Below are positions 1 to 11,841 of a DNA stretch of 64,000 nt, one piece after another. This DNA comes from Adineta steineri. Lineage: Eukaryota; Rotifera; Eurotatoria; Adinetida; Adinetidae. The notes under the pieces are model-generated. The model had not been told where the DNA came from, did no database searches, and worked only from the letters and a program-made list of their open reading frames with translations. Position 1 is the first letter of the stretch; the number at the start of each line of letters is the position of its first letter. The DNA is taken from the NCBI GenBank assembly GCA_905250115.1, contig CAJNOI010000073.1, forward strand, positions 113,211 through 177,210, given 5' to 3'. A program made the translations under genes and the position numbers.

Positions 1-697
1 TGTTCAATATTAAACAATAAAACGACTATATTATTCCCAGGTGAGGAAAGAGAACATATAGAACTGGATGTTAATATCCATGTGTTTAGATATTTTTTCG
101 AAAAAACCGTTTTGTTTAATAAGATTATTCAACATTATTCATTATTTAAAATAAAAAAAAGCAACGTGACTTGTGTTTATGTATATAGAAGATAGATAAT
201 AGTCTTTGAGATGGATTTTTTGTTTTTCATTCCAAAATAGTCTTGAATAAATTTTATCAACATATAGAAGCATTCATAAATGTTTCACAGTACGATAGTC
301 TTCAAAATAACCTATTACACTGACAGCGTAGAACGTATTGAAAAAGAAAAGAAAGATAATACAGCAGAATATACTAGAACGAAGTAAAATGTGAAAAGCA
401 GGCACGTCGGAACGCAAATGAGAGCCCATAAATATACAATAATGCTGCCAAGATAAGAGAAAAAGAGAGGAACCTCTTTTGATGGAGCCTAAGTAATATT
501 ATAAGGACGATAATACATGCAAAAGTTCAACACGCAAATATGTTTGTCCCGTAACCAAAGGGTTGAATATTATGATAGTATAGACTTTATGACGTTGGTA
601 CAATGAATAAAAACAGATACCAATGCAAACAATCTTACCATGATGCTACAGTTTATAGGTATATAATTTTTACATTTTGTTTTGTAAAAAAGAATGC

Positions 698-732
698 TGC
701 TCTGGCAGACCAGTGTTACCACTAATCCGCAC
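698..732 (+). repeat. Left copy of an inverted repeat flanking eIF4G
   Basis: This 35-nt segment matches the reverse complement of 5198-5232 at about 31 of 35 positions. Both copies share TGCTCTGGCAGA, CAGTGTTAC and ATCCGCAC. The first 15 nt of the other copy form a self-complementary hairpin (TGCTCTG-x-CAGAGCA). Confidence 0.7.
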
Positions 733-998
733 GTTTTCGTCATCGCAACGTGTATTTTGATCGGAGGAGATCATTTACCTCTTGGTATAAGTTGTAATAA
801 GTAACTTTTCTCAATAGTTTATGATGCACAACATTTACTTTGTCTTTATATATATCATGTTGAAAGAACAAAAGAAAAAGTAGAATTTATACAGACAGCA
901 CATGTCGTGCACTACATACTATTGAGATTGTGAAATATTCCATACCTTTTAACGATGTGTCATGTCCCCGCGCAGACAAGGAATGAAAACTATATGCT

Positions 999-1139
999 GT
1001 TCCTACGCATAAAAATGTGCGCTTTTTACGCGACGAAAAAAAAGTCGAGTTGCTAACGATAAAAGGTGTCTTCATCATTCTGCTTTAAAAAAAATTTTTT
1101 TTCATCGCGTTGCAAGCGCACATTTTTATGCGTAGGAAC
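999..1139. repeat. Foldback (inverted repeat), about 45-nt arms
   Basis: The left arm (999-1043) and right arm (1095-1139) are reverse complements apart from about 4 mismatches. Each arm runs from GTTCCTACGCATAAAAATG through an ACGCGA core to a run of A or T. The loop is about 50 nt. This fits a short non-autonomous foldback transposon. No target duplication was recognised. Confidence 0.7.
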
Positions 1140-1547
1140 GACGTATTTTTTTGTTCTTTATCTACTTGAGGTGCGTCATCGTGTTTTTTTCCATTCCTGT
1201 TATGGATTTTTCCAAGGCATACATATATATATATATAGCTGTCATTTTATGTATGTTTCTTTTTTCAAAGATTGTATTTTATTCACAAAATAAATTGCTT
1301 CAGTCGTCTAATTGGAGACGATAAAAACCCAGTAACATTTCATTATTATTATTATTGTTATTATTTCAAATAATATATTATATATTGTTAACAAAAACAT
1401 ATTGGTTTTGAACAGTACAATATCCATAATTAATTAAGGTTTGTTTATGACGAATCAATACCTTATATATATATAAATTATATCTGAGCAATCAAATATT
1501 TGACTTCATTTATACATATTCCTTATATTTTCAATTAAATCTCATTG

Positions 1548-4500
1548 ATGCAGACTATGAATATTGATCAACTGCCCTATTATCCTGTTCCAACAGGTCC
1601 ACATCCACCACCGAATGGTTATTATCAACTAAATGGATTTGAGGAAACACATCGTATGTATCAACCCTTTTATAATCAAACTCTTGTACCACCTCCACAA
1701 TTAATGAACCCATTTCTTGCTATCGTTCGGCCACCGAATGAAATTTCCACTGGAATACCAAATTATATGCCACCAACATCGCATCTATCATATGGAAATA
1801 ATAATTTACAGCAACAACCAACTGCATATCCTAGACAATACTATCATCCACCTTATCATATGCCACAAAATATCCCACAACAAATACAACCATCGCTTAA
1901 TCAACAATATGGAACATCATCTCAGTCTCCACAATTACAAGGTATATAATCATTACTATGATCAAATAAGATTTTCTATTGTGAACTTTTTTATTTATTT
2001 AGAAAAACGAAAAAGACAACCATTAAAAATTGTTGATCCGGCGTCGCTAAAAGCTCCAGAATTGGAAACAAAAAAGGTATATGAAATAAAATTATTTTCT
2101 TATTTCCAAGATATATCAATTAGTTTTGCTTATATTTATTTATTTAAGAATATTATCATATTCTTTTTTCTTTTAATTAGACTGAAAATCAATCATCAAA
2201 TGGTATTGAAAATGAAACTTGTAAAGAATCAACTCAACAATCCCAACCAGACTATTCTGGTGTTTCTAGTCAAAGTATAACTGATGATAAACCAGTTCTT
2301 CCAACAACTCAAGAAGATCAAATTAAGTCTCAAAACCAACTTGAAGTTTTAAATACAAATTCAGAAACAATAGTAAGTCATTTTTATTTTGTTCTGTTTT
2401 ATTACGCAAGATCAAATAGTAACAATAGCATTACACTAAGTAAAAAGAAAAAACCTTTCTCATTCGTCGAATATGAATAATAATTATTCTTTTATTTTGG
2501 GTTTTTTCCCAATTTCACAATGCCATTGCATGTTGTTTTTATGAGTCATATAAACTTTTCTTTCATTCTGTTTGTGAAAATGCTTAGTCATCAATTTAGT
2601 TGTGTAAGAATGTTGAGTAAGACAAAATACCCACCTGTTTGTAAATGATGATAAGATATATTTAAGAGTTTATGTTTCCTTTTAAAAAAGACACTCTATT
2701 TTAATTAAATAAAAATATGGCAATTAAAAATAAACGATATAGAAAACAGAAATATCAGGTTTTATATTATTAATACAGAAAAAATATTCATAAATTCTTT
2801 GATTTTTAATTTTAGTCTGATAACGAAGTACAACCAGCATCAATTTTACCTGCTACCGAATCTTTAGATGATATAACAACAACACCATCGAATGATACAG
2901 AATCTAAATCAATCAACAGCGAAAAAACTGAATCAAAATCTCAACGATATACATATAGTATCAAAGAACTTCTTGCTAAACGGTTAGCACCTTCGGCACA
3001 AATAAGACCGGTTGATCTTAGATATATTCCTGGAATTACTAGTGAACCTGAAAAATCAAAACCAAAACCAGTTGATACAAATATCAAATTTTTACGTGAA
3101 ATTAGATCAATATTAAATAAATTAACACCGCAAACTTATGATAAATTATTACAAAAACTTGATGAACTTGAACTTGATCGTTATGAACGTTTACAAGGAA
3201 TGATAGATATATTTTTCTTCAAAGCAGTTGAAGAACCAAAATTCTGTTTTATGTATGCAAATCTATGTGAACATTTTAAAAAAAAACAAATTACCGTGCC
3301 TGATCAAGATGGTCAAACAGTAACACATTCTTTTCGAAAAATCTTACTATCACGATGTCAAACTAAGTTTGAAACTGATTATCGACAAGATATTGATTAT
3401 GATAGACGAAAAACAGAAGTTGATGCTATTACAGATGAAAAACGTCAAAAGGAAGCAGCAGAAGATTTAGAAGAAGCTTTATTTAAAGCCAAACAACGAA
3501 ATTTTGGTAATATTCTTTTTATTGGCGAATTATTCAAATTAGGAATATTAACAGAAACAATTATGTTCGAATGTATGGACTATTTACTTGAAGACAAAAC
3601 TGATGAAGAAAATATTGAATGTTTATGTAAACTTTTACGCGCTATTGGCAAAGAACTTGATACCACATTCACCAATAAAAAATCACCAAATCGAAAAAAT
3701 CTGGATAAAAATTACAATGAATTAGAGAATATTGTTAAACTAAAACAAGTATCAACACGTACAGGATTTATGATTCAAGATCTAATGGATTTAAGAACAG
3801 CTAATTGGGTTGCTCGTATCGCTGAAGCAAGACCAATGAAAATTGATGATATTCATGAACAAGAACGAATTAAACGTGAACAACAAGAGCATGATCAAGA
3901 ACGTGATCGACAACAACGTCGAGACCAACATCGTAATAATCCACAACAATATACTGGATCACATGGTAGCCGTGGTAGTGGTATAAAACAACAAACAAAT
4001 CGAATGAATGAGGAACAACATGTGAGTCGTTTTAATATTAACTCAGTACGCCAATATCAAACGAATGATAAACGAAATCCAACAACAACATTAAATCTTG
4101 CACCACAATTTACATGGTCTAGATCATCAACAATTGAAAAGAAATCTGAAAATAATCGAACTGGTGAACCTCCAAGTGATTCTTATCAACAAAACAACAA
4201 ATCTAAAACTGCTACATATCCTGGTACTCCCGGTTATATGACTCAACGATATCCATCTCGTGAATTAGCACGTGAAAATCCTGTTGAATTATTACGAAGA
4301 ACAGCAAATGGTAGTAAAGAAGTACTTAATTCAAATGATAGTTCTCGTAATGTCAGTCGTGAACAATCACGCGAATCAAGTTTAAATAAAGAATCTGCAA
4401 CATCAGCATCAACAACAAACAATTCATTTGATGAAGAAAAGACTACAGCACGTGTACATTCACTAATTGAAGAATATACAGAAAATTATACTGATAATAA

Positions 4501-5020
4501 TAATCGATCCGTTCTTGAAGCCGTAGAAGATTTATCTGATTTTTGTACATCCAATACAAATCAACAAGCAATTATTGTTCGAGAATTATTTACAAAGGTA
4601 TTAGAAGGCAAACCACATGCAAGAAAAGCTATTGGATATTTACTTGATATGACATTTGAAAAAAAACTCATATCTGATCAAGGTTTTTTATCTGGTTTAA
4701 AAATGCTAATTGGAGCTGTGCCAGATTATATAGTAGATATTCCACTTGTCTGGCAATATACTGGTGAAATTCTTGGGGCATTTATAGGTGGTTCATCATC
4801 GAATATGTTATTGTTAAAATCTATTTTACCATTAATACCAGATGAAGTATCAAAACAATTATTTCAATATATCATTCGTTATGCAGTTAAATTTTCTTCT
4901 AAATCTCATGTACAAACAAATTGGCAATCTGTTAATTTTTCATTAAATGATTTATTTGAATCAAATTCTCTTGATTCTTCATTCGTTAATGAATATAATT
5001 GGTTGGAATCAGATATATGA
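1548..5020 (+). CDS. EIF4G: Eukaryotic translation initiation factor 4G (eIF4G)
   Basis: Cytoplasmic scaffold of the eIF4F cap-binding complex, which joins eIF4E and eIF4A to the ribosome. Exons join(1548..1941, 2003..2076, 2181..2372, 2816..5020) keep one frame of 954 residues. The N-terminus is rich in Pro, Gln and Tyr. An eIF4E-binding motif YSIKELL (Y-x4-L-hydrophobic) lies at residues 267-273. The MIF4G HEAT domain, which binds eIF4A, spans about residues 305-545 and includes RSILNKLTP, KFCFMYANLC and FIGELFKLGIL. A charged Gln/Arg/Ser linker follows, then an MA3 domain at about 764-880. The chain ends shortly after MA3, so the C-terminal W2 domain of vertebrate eIF4G1 is absent. The ATG at 1548 is the first in frame; an in-frame TTG precedes it. 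The 443-bp third intron is unusually long for this locus. Confidence 0.93.
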
Positions 5021-5958
5021 GTATGCAACATACACAACTGACGGTGGATTTTTTTCTCCTTGCTTTTTTTTCTCAGTTTTTATGTAGTAACTATTGTAAA
5101 ATACGATTTGTTATTGTTTCTTTTTTGCTTTATCAACGATGAATACATCATAAAAAAAAATCTCTTTTGATCTAATATATGTTGGGATGAGGAAATTGTG
5201 CGGATAAATAGTAACACTGCTCTGCCAGAGCAACACTTTTCTTTGCAAATAATATTATGAACTGAAAGAATGTATTAGATAATCCATTACTATGTTGAGA
5301 ATTAATTTTAGTCTTTGTATACAATATAATAACACACATAAAGACGGTCTTATATGACAATATATTTTTGAAGACGGACCATCGAAAGTATTTCTCTTAG
5401 ATTTTGTTTCACTAATCATACGGAATTCAATATAAACTTGAATATTATCGTTATACGTTTTCATAATAGAATTTTGTTGTGTTATATGCTGGCGAATCGC
5501 ACTGTTGATCTTAATAGTCAGTATAAACTATGTAAAAAAGAATTTACTTCATACTAACGAAGAACACAACAACACTACGATACCGAAAATTCAATATATA
5601 ATATCAAAAAGTTTTTATTACTAAACTAAAATATGCGTTATTCTTCTCTTTATTCATTCATTCATTTTGTTTTTTTTATCTTTGTATTTTTACTAGCTAA
5701 ATGTTTCTACCATTATTATTAATTTTTTAAAGCACTCCAAAACGAAGAAATTAAAAGTTTATTAATAAAGAAAAAAAACTGTATTTACATCTCATTCATA
5801 AAGTCAAACTAAAACACACACGCTTAATATATATATACATAGGAAAATATTTAAGAGTTTTTATGTTAAATGAATAAGCACTCGAAAAATCAATATACTA
5901 AATAAGTGTATCTAATTTTGAAATGATCATGTAGCGGAAGATTCAACTTTACTCTCCA
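5021..5958. other. Intergenic: tail-to-tail region between eIF4G and the next gene
   Basis: Two convergent genes end on either side, so this region must hold both 3' UTRs. It is AT-rich and contains the right copy of the eIF4G-flanking inverted repeat (5198-5232). Nothing else could be supported. Confidence 0.6.
5198..5232 (-). repeat. Right copy of an inverted repeat flanking eIF4G
   Basis: On the minus strand it matches 698-732 at about 31 of 35 positions. Its TGCTCTGGCAGAGCA end is a perfect hairpin. The pair brackets the eIF4G gene in opposite orientation. Confidence 0.7.
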
Positions 5959-7851
5959 TCAGCCAATGATCACTAGGGCACTATTCGGAGAGCCACCATT
6001 GTTGGCTAACCAAAAACTGATGTTATAGCTTCCACCAATTACTGTTGCAAATGATTGGCTGAGATAATCCGAATATGTTACTGAGCCATCGTAGAAACTA
6101 TAGCTGCCTGAATGAACACATGAAGTTGATATAGTACCGCTAGCACTAGCTCCATTTGGATTACAGTAAGTATAATAGGAAGTTAGTGGACTCGATTCAA
6201 AACCACCATCTTGCCACAGCTCTGCCCCGTTGTACGTGACTGAAACATCATCTAGACAATAATAGTTAGGATCTTGACGAAGAGCCAGCATCATTGTTGT
6301 TGTAGTTGCTGTAGCAACAAATGGATATGTATAGTATGTATAAGAAAATGAAGACGCATCTTGAAGGTACAGCAAAACGGTGGTTGAGCCGCTCATTATT
6401 GCTGTGCAGGTGTTGTTCAAAACAGCTGAATCAAAATAAAATAAGATTATATTTGGAGAAAAGCATAGCTTTCGTAAACATTTCTATAGCTAATACTAGT
6501 ATCTGAACATGATTTAGAAAAATTTTGTATAAAATATTTAAACGTTTTTCCTGACTAATATTTTGAACTTACCAGTTGGCACGGCAACAGTTGTCGTGGG
6601 TAAAACTGTTGTAGCTAGAGTTGTTGTTACAGTTGTCGTCGTTGCAATGGTTGTGGTTACAGTGGTCGTGGTTGCAACTGTCGTGGTTGCAATGGTTGTA
6701 GTTGCAAGTGTCGTGGTTATAGTGGTCGTGGTTGCAACTGTCGTAGTTGCAAGTGTCGTAGTTACAGTTGTTGATGTGGTAGCTTTACATAGTTATAAAA
6801 ATACATATTCATCAATAATATGAAAGATTGCAGAGATCTAAGCGCATGTTGGGATCTCGAAAGCAGAGGACAGTTTGCGGCAACTGTCATAGCTAATAGT
6901 TTTCGGTTAATACGCTGCTTCAAGCGGAATACAAGGCTAAAAACCTTTTTTCACGGTCTACACTTCTCTTAACTGGCGGATATTCCTCCTACGTCAAAAA
7001 TTTTCAATTACGTTTCTACAGAATAGGTGCAATGTATTCATCTACAATGAATTCGTGACTAATGTTGTTATTTGTCTTCTACCTTGTGGTTGTGTAAGCA
7101 AAACTGCAGCTGCGATGCCAGCTCCTACTAATAATGACAAAAGAGCACAGCAGCATGGAAACCAAAAGTAAAATCCACATCTAAAAATGGATAAAAATTC
7201 TATGTAACATGATAACTATTTAATCAAACTGATAATATTTACCTTTTTCTGCAACATGATTTTTCTTCTTCTGGATCTTCATTCTTGTTGACCAATGTTT
7301 CCTCATTCCTTTTAAAATTTGGGTAAGTAGATATGTTATTAATGAAAAAAAACGTCTATGGTTATTTCCGTCGCACTCAAAAATAGCTTTGGTTAGTCTA
7401 ATGAAAAAGTCGAACAGTCTGAGGATTTTATTCCATATTCAATTGGCGAGTTAAAATTAATAAATTCTAGTTTCTCAGATTAATATCGTGTCTAGTATTT
7501 ATTTTGAAAAAAGCTAATTGTCGATAGAATTAGTAGTAAAATTTTGTAGAAACTTACGTCAAAGACGGTGTTAGTGACGAAGAAGATTCCAGTTGTATAG
7601 ATGATGGTGAAACCCATTGTTGAGATGGTGGTGGAATCCATTGTCCGTATGGTGGTGGAGCCCATTGCGTGAATGTTGCTGCAGCCCATTGTGTGGGTGG
7701 TGCTACAGCCAAAGGTGCCTGAGCATACGAGTCTACTTTTGGACGTACACTAATGTAGGTAATTTGTCGAGTTATCTAATATATAATGACCGACTTAATT
7801 ATAGTTACTCAAATTAATGCTATCTTACGGGTCTAGGGACATATACGCCAT
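5959..7851 (-). CDS. Single-pass membrane protein with Pro-rich tail, Thr-rich stalk and extracellular beta-rich domain
   Basis: Exons complement(join(5959..6425, 6573..6782, 7083..7180, 7243..7308, 7558..7749, 7829..7851)) give a continuous 351-residue frame with GT-AG junctions throughout. In order: a Pro-rich N-terminus with repeated QW units (such as TQWAPPPYGQWIPPPSQQW), probably cytosolic; an acidic stretch with a Cys pair; a hydrophobic membrane segment (ALLSLLVGAGIAAAVLL); about 65 residues of Thr/Val/Ala repeat like a mucin stalk; then a C-terminal region resembling a galactose-binding or CBM-like jelly roll, with GGFE, a Gly/Ser/Tyr-rich core and SFWLANNGGSPNSA. There is no signal peptide, so a type II topology is inferred. 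The C-terminal domain looks like the end of one repeat followed by the first half of a second. The start was chosen because only the ATG at 7851 reads through the exon 1-2 junction in the Pro-rich frame. Ligand unknown. Confidence 0.75.
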
Positions 7852-9225
7852 ATGCTGCAGAACTAGCTGTCGGCATTTAATGAATGGCGGTAATATTATG
7901 AAGTGAGCAAGAAAAAAGCAAGTACTATTAATAATTGAACCGTACTTTTTTTTTATACATACAATACATTATTATTGTTATTCTTTTTTTTAAAAATGTT
8001 AATTCTCTACGTCAGCAATAATCCATTTATCATAAGAGAATCGCTTCAAGTATTACGAAATTGCTCCGTTACACCAAGCTTGAAAGGCACTTAGAGAAAA
8101 ACAGGAATGCTGTTTATTCTTTAAAAAAAACAATTTATTTGAATAGTGCTTTTTTAAAAAGAAAATAGAGCAAAACAAAACAAAACAAAGCGAAACAAAA
8201 CGTTCGCTTTCTATCTAGCAACTAAGAGATTGTGAGTGCATTGTACAAAGTCCTAATTATTTTGTTCTTTTCTCGTACGTCGCGTTGTATTTCGTCCTTT
8301 CGTATTCTTTTTCTTTCTCTAATGGGCGTGCATATAATGGTATACTTTGTATGAAAACAAAATTTTCGATAAGAAATAAATAAAGTAAAGCATAATTTCA
8401 TCAGCACTAATACTTTTGTTTTTATCAAAAAGCGTTACAATTATTTCTATGAGATATCTCAAAAGTCATAATTACTTAAGAAATGCGAGTAATTCCATGA
8501 CTAAACAAGCTTAATCTGAAATAGTTTTTTTTACCAAACAAAAAAACCGTCCAGAGAGTGATTTTCGACTTGGAATCTTATGTTTTATCACATAATTTCG
8601 GTCTGCACCTTTTGCTATATATAGTTGTTAATGTCTTTAGAGCATCAGAAAAATCCTACCACAAACAGATATTCACTTTTATTTACTGTGTATAATCGCC
8701 ATCTCTGAAACTTTTCGATTACTCTAAAAACATTAACCTTCTCAAGGCAAAATTTCGATAGCACAATCAGGTAGATCTTAATCCAGATTATCATGCGTAA
8801 GAGTGAGTTCGTGTTACAAAACCATTTATAGTGATCAACATGAGTATAATTTATATAGAAGCTTTGGTAAAACAAGAAAAATGAAATAATTCTTTTTTGA
8901 CTTTGATCAGAGTTCAATAATAATATCAAAAAAAATCCTTTTATAAGCCAAAAGAAATTCATTGTTTTTAGATATGAATATATAGCTCTAATTAGTACGA
9001 AATAAATAAAAGTAATTTCTTCGATTTGAAACACACATAAAATCACTTTGCAAGTTGAACATTCTATTGAAGAGCGTTATTCATTATTTTTAGAGTTTCA
9101 GTAGAATATCAGCATGGGAGACATCAAAATCGTTTACTGAAGATATGCAGCTAACTAGTTATTCAGCAATAATAACTAAAAACTGCAAATATGTCATTTT
9201 ATTATTTGCATGATTCTTGAGAGTG

Positions 9226-9370
9226 AGGGTGTCGATGTGAGAGTGAATAGAAAGAGTAGATACTCACACTGACTAGTGGCGTAACCAAGGCCTGGCGGCG
9301 CCCGGCCATCGCTCTTCTTTGCCAGGCCACCCACGAACTCCTGGTTACGCTACTAACGCCGACACCCTTA
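9226..9370. repeat. Telomere-like G-rich palindrome, copy a (interrupted by a MITE)
   Basis: The left arm at about 9226-9250 (GAGAGTGAGGGTGTCGATG) pairs with a right arm split into 9262-9273 (ACTCACAC) and 9356-9368 (CCGACACCCTTA). With the insert at 9274-9355 removed the arms line up, and the match continues outward through a GATTCTT/AAGAATC pair. Confidence 0.65.
9274..9355. mobile_element. 82-bp MITE remnant, probably hAT type
   Basis: Ends TAGTGGCGTAACCA and TGGTTACGCTACTA are inverted copies and resemble the CAGTGGCGTAGCCAGG ends of the element at 25794. The inside is GC-rich, unlike its surroundings. The flanking 8-mers ACACTGAC and ACGCCGAC match at 6 of 8 positions, so they may be a decayed target duplication. 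Confidence 0.6.
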
Positions 9371-9473
9371 AAAGAATCATTTCAGGAAACAATTTATGAA
9401 ATTTAGTTTTAATGAACAATTCGAATCACTTTATTTTTATTTAACAAAATTCATTTTATTTATCGAAAAGATT

Positions 9474-10757
9474 TTAATCATAAGATATTTGAAATTTTTG
9501 AATTCGATGATTATATTGATCAACAACATAAAGATTCCCTTCATCATCAAATGATAAATGAGTGGGTGAATTCAATTGATTTGATTCTTCTCCTTCACCA
9601 TTTCCACCAACAACGATTGAGCCATCTGCATCACCTTCGCACCACCGCATCACTCGATGATTTCCATTTTCTACGACATAGATGTGACCCAGATGATCAA
9701 CAATCAATCCTACAGGAAAACTCAATTGATTGAGATTATTTCCATAACCATTTCCACCAGCAGCAATAATTCCTTCTTTTGCATCTTTTGGCCATTTCAT
9801 AACACGATTATTTCCCCAATCTGATACATAAAGAGTATAATCATCATCGATAAACATACAACGAGGATCATCGAGTTGGTTGAGCTGATTTCCTTTTCCA
9901 TTTCCGCCTGCAACTAATATTCCATGTGTTGTGTCTCCGTCTTTCCAACGTCTTACTTCGTTCTGCCAAATTTCAGATATATAAATAGATCCATTTTTAT
10001 CCATTGCCAGATGAATAGGTAGAACACCAACAACGAGAATTTTATGATAGGTTTGATTTTTACGAAACCATCGAACTATTCGATTTTTACCAAATTCAAA
10101 AATGATCAAAGCATCATATTCTTTATCATCGATCATATCCATTGGATAACACAATTGATCATTTTCATCTCCGGTTCTATTTCCGCCTGCAATGATTTGA
10201 CCATTGTTCGATCCATATTTCCATTCAACAATACGATTATTCCCTTTATCAACAATAAGAATAGCTTTGTTCTCATCAATAATTATGTTACTAGGATCAA
10301 AGAGTTGATTTAATCCATCTCCTTCTCCATTTCCTCCAGCAACAGTAATTCCTTGTTGATTATATTTTTTGTATTTTGGTCGAGTTTCTTTTAAAAGTGA
10401 GATCAAAATAAATTTAATAAAAAAAGAAAGGCATTATCAATTTTTTCTTTAAACCTTTCCTTCTGTTGTTAATTTAGTCAAAGTTTCCGTCGTTATTACT
10501 GTTGTTGACATTTGTTTGACGTCGGTTTTTTTTGTTTTAATAACAATGATTGGGATAATTATTATTAAAATAAGAAGAACAATAGAAATAATGATCCAAA
10601 TTAATTTTCTTTTTTGAAAACATTTTAATCTCCATTGATTAGTTGATGTTTCTTCTGAATTTGAATTGACTTGTTCATTCTAAAATATAATTTATGTAAA
10701 TTAAAATTATTTTCAAAAATAAATTACATCACAAGTTTCGATATTGTTCAATTCCAT
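9474..10757 (-). CDS. Membrane-anchored NHL-repeat beta-propeller protein (frame break between exons)
   Basis: Exon 10757..10728 (start MELNNIETCD) joins in frame to 10679..10455, which holds one membrane segment (IIISIVLLILIIIIPIIVI) and a Thr-rich stretch. The main exon, about 10387..9474, encodes roughly 300 residues with six NHL blades. Each blade is marked by a V(A/V)GGNG.G...NQL motif and a later NRI/HRV..W motif (for example GNNRIVEWKYG, GNHRVMRW, YNHRIQKF). The propeller is expected outside the membrane as a binding surface. The only visible junction (GT at 10454, AG at 10388) shifts the frame by one base, so an unseen microexon, a sequencing error or a real frameshift is possible. 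The propeller frame itself is uninterrupted. Ligand unknown. Confidence 0.7.
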
Positions 10758-11841
10758 AATTAATATTTTGAGAGAATTAAACACTTCTCAAATACTCTGA
10801 CAAGGAAAAATCTAAAAGACAAAGAGATTGAAGAAAGAACTCAGAAGGGAAAATAAATCTAACAGAGAAAACAGAAAAAAATACGTTTTTTCTCTGATTA
10901 ATAATTTGAAGCCATTTTTGTATACGATGAGGACAATAGGTTTTTTAGAAAATTTTAAACACATGCAGAAAAATTTAATCTGACTTTTAGTGATGAATAA
11001 AAACATCCAAAATTTTCACAAGGTTTTCCCTTATAAACTTTGTTATTTTCTTGTATTTATCAACAATAATTAGATGAACAAACTTCAGATTGCTCTTTCA
11101 AAACATTTTCATTTAAATAAATATTTAACAGAAAACTAAATATTATGGAAACAATAGATTTTTTTCGATTTCTCTGCTTAAAGACATGATCTGAAATACT
11201 TGATAAATAAAAACAATGAATTGATTTCTGCTTTTGTCTAATTAATTTGTGAATAAAATCATAGCAGATGTCATTTATTATATGTTGGTGTTCATATAAT
11301 AAATATTTATGATATTGAAATTACCGGGGAAGGATATGAAAACAAAATTTAATGTTATTTTTAATAAAAGTCATCATTTGGAGAAGGAAATGCAAAGTTT
11401 CCTGAAAAAAAGGAGACGGGAGGATCATATGAAATAAAATAGATTTTTATGTGTTAAAGCGAAAAAAATATTCATATTAGAAATCTGAGGTTTGAGGGTG
11501 TGGGTGTCACTGTCTTTTGTATATTCCTTGTCCACACCCACACCTAAGTTATTCACTTTCACTGAATTCATATTTTACACTGATATCGACACAAACTGAT
11601 GTTTTAATAAATATTTCTTTTTCATAAAGGCAACATTTGTTGAATATCACACTTTATGTGCACATGATATTCATATTTGTTATTCATAAATCATTTAACG
11701 GAAGTACGTCAATTTGCGCTTCACCTAACAGATTAATATATAAAAAAATGAGTGCATATATGCTTGTGTTAGTTGGAGAAAAAAATCATTCTTCATGTTA
11801 TTGAGAAGAAAATATATTCATTTATACAAAATTACTAAACT
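10758..11841. other. Intergenic region between divergent genes
   Basis: Divergent promoters of the NHL gene (-) and the receptor gene (+) must lie here. The region is AT-rich and holds G-rich palindrome copy b at 11491-11546. The short minus-strand open frame at 10812-11006 is low complexity. Confidence 0.55.
11491..11546. repeat. Telomere-like G-rich palindrome, copy b
   Basis: TTTGAGGGTGTGGGTGTCAC is followed after about 20 nt by CCACACCCACACCTAAG. The arms are near-perfect inverted copies. Confidence 0.8.

Larger units (their letters stand above)
1..1547. other. Intergenic region upstream of eIF4G
   Basis: AT-rich sequence without a convincing coding region. Short open frames between 887 and 1293 lie inside a foldback (999-1139) and are not believed. 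A 35-nt sequence at 698-732 recurs inverted at 5198-5232. The last about 100 bases before the eIF4G start codon are AT-rich and probably hold the 5' UTR or promoter, but no defined element could be recognised. Confidence 0.6.
7852..9473. other. Intergenic region
   Basis: AT-rich, with an A/C-rich run near 8165-8200 and a G-rich palindrome broken by a small MITE at 9219-9370. Short open frames at 8222-8428 and 8645-9046 (minus) have low-complexity translations without recognisable domains, and I do not call them genes. Confidence 0.55.

Noticed and set aside
887..1293. Two short open frames on opposite strands sharing the peptide RTFLCVGT
   Set aside because: The shared peptide comes from the two arms of the foldback at 999-1139, not from related genes.
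6563..6823. Val/Thr-rich plus-strand open frame
   Set aside because: It is the antisense of the Thr-rich stalk exon of the minus-strand membrane protein.
7492..7689. Minus-strand frame beginning MGCSNIHAMGSTT
   Set aside because: It is a shifted reading of the Pro-rich exon 7558-7749; the Pro-rich frame is the one that joins all six exons.
8222..9046. Minus-strand open frames of 68 and 133 codons
   Set aside because: They are low complexity and have no domain, splice context or conserved motif.
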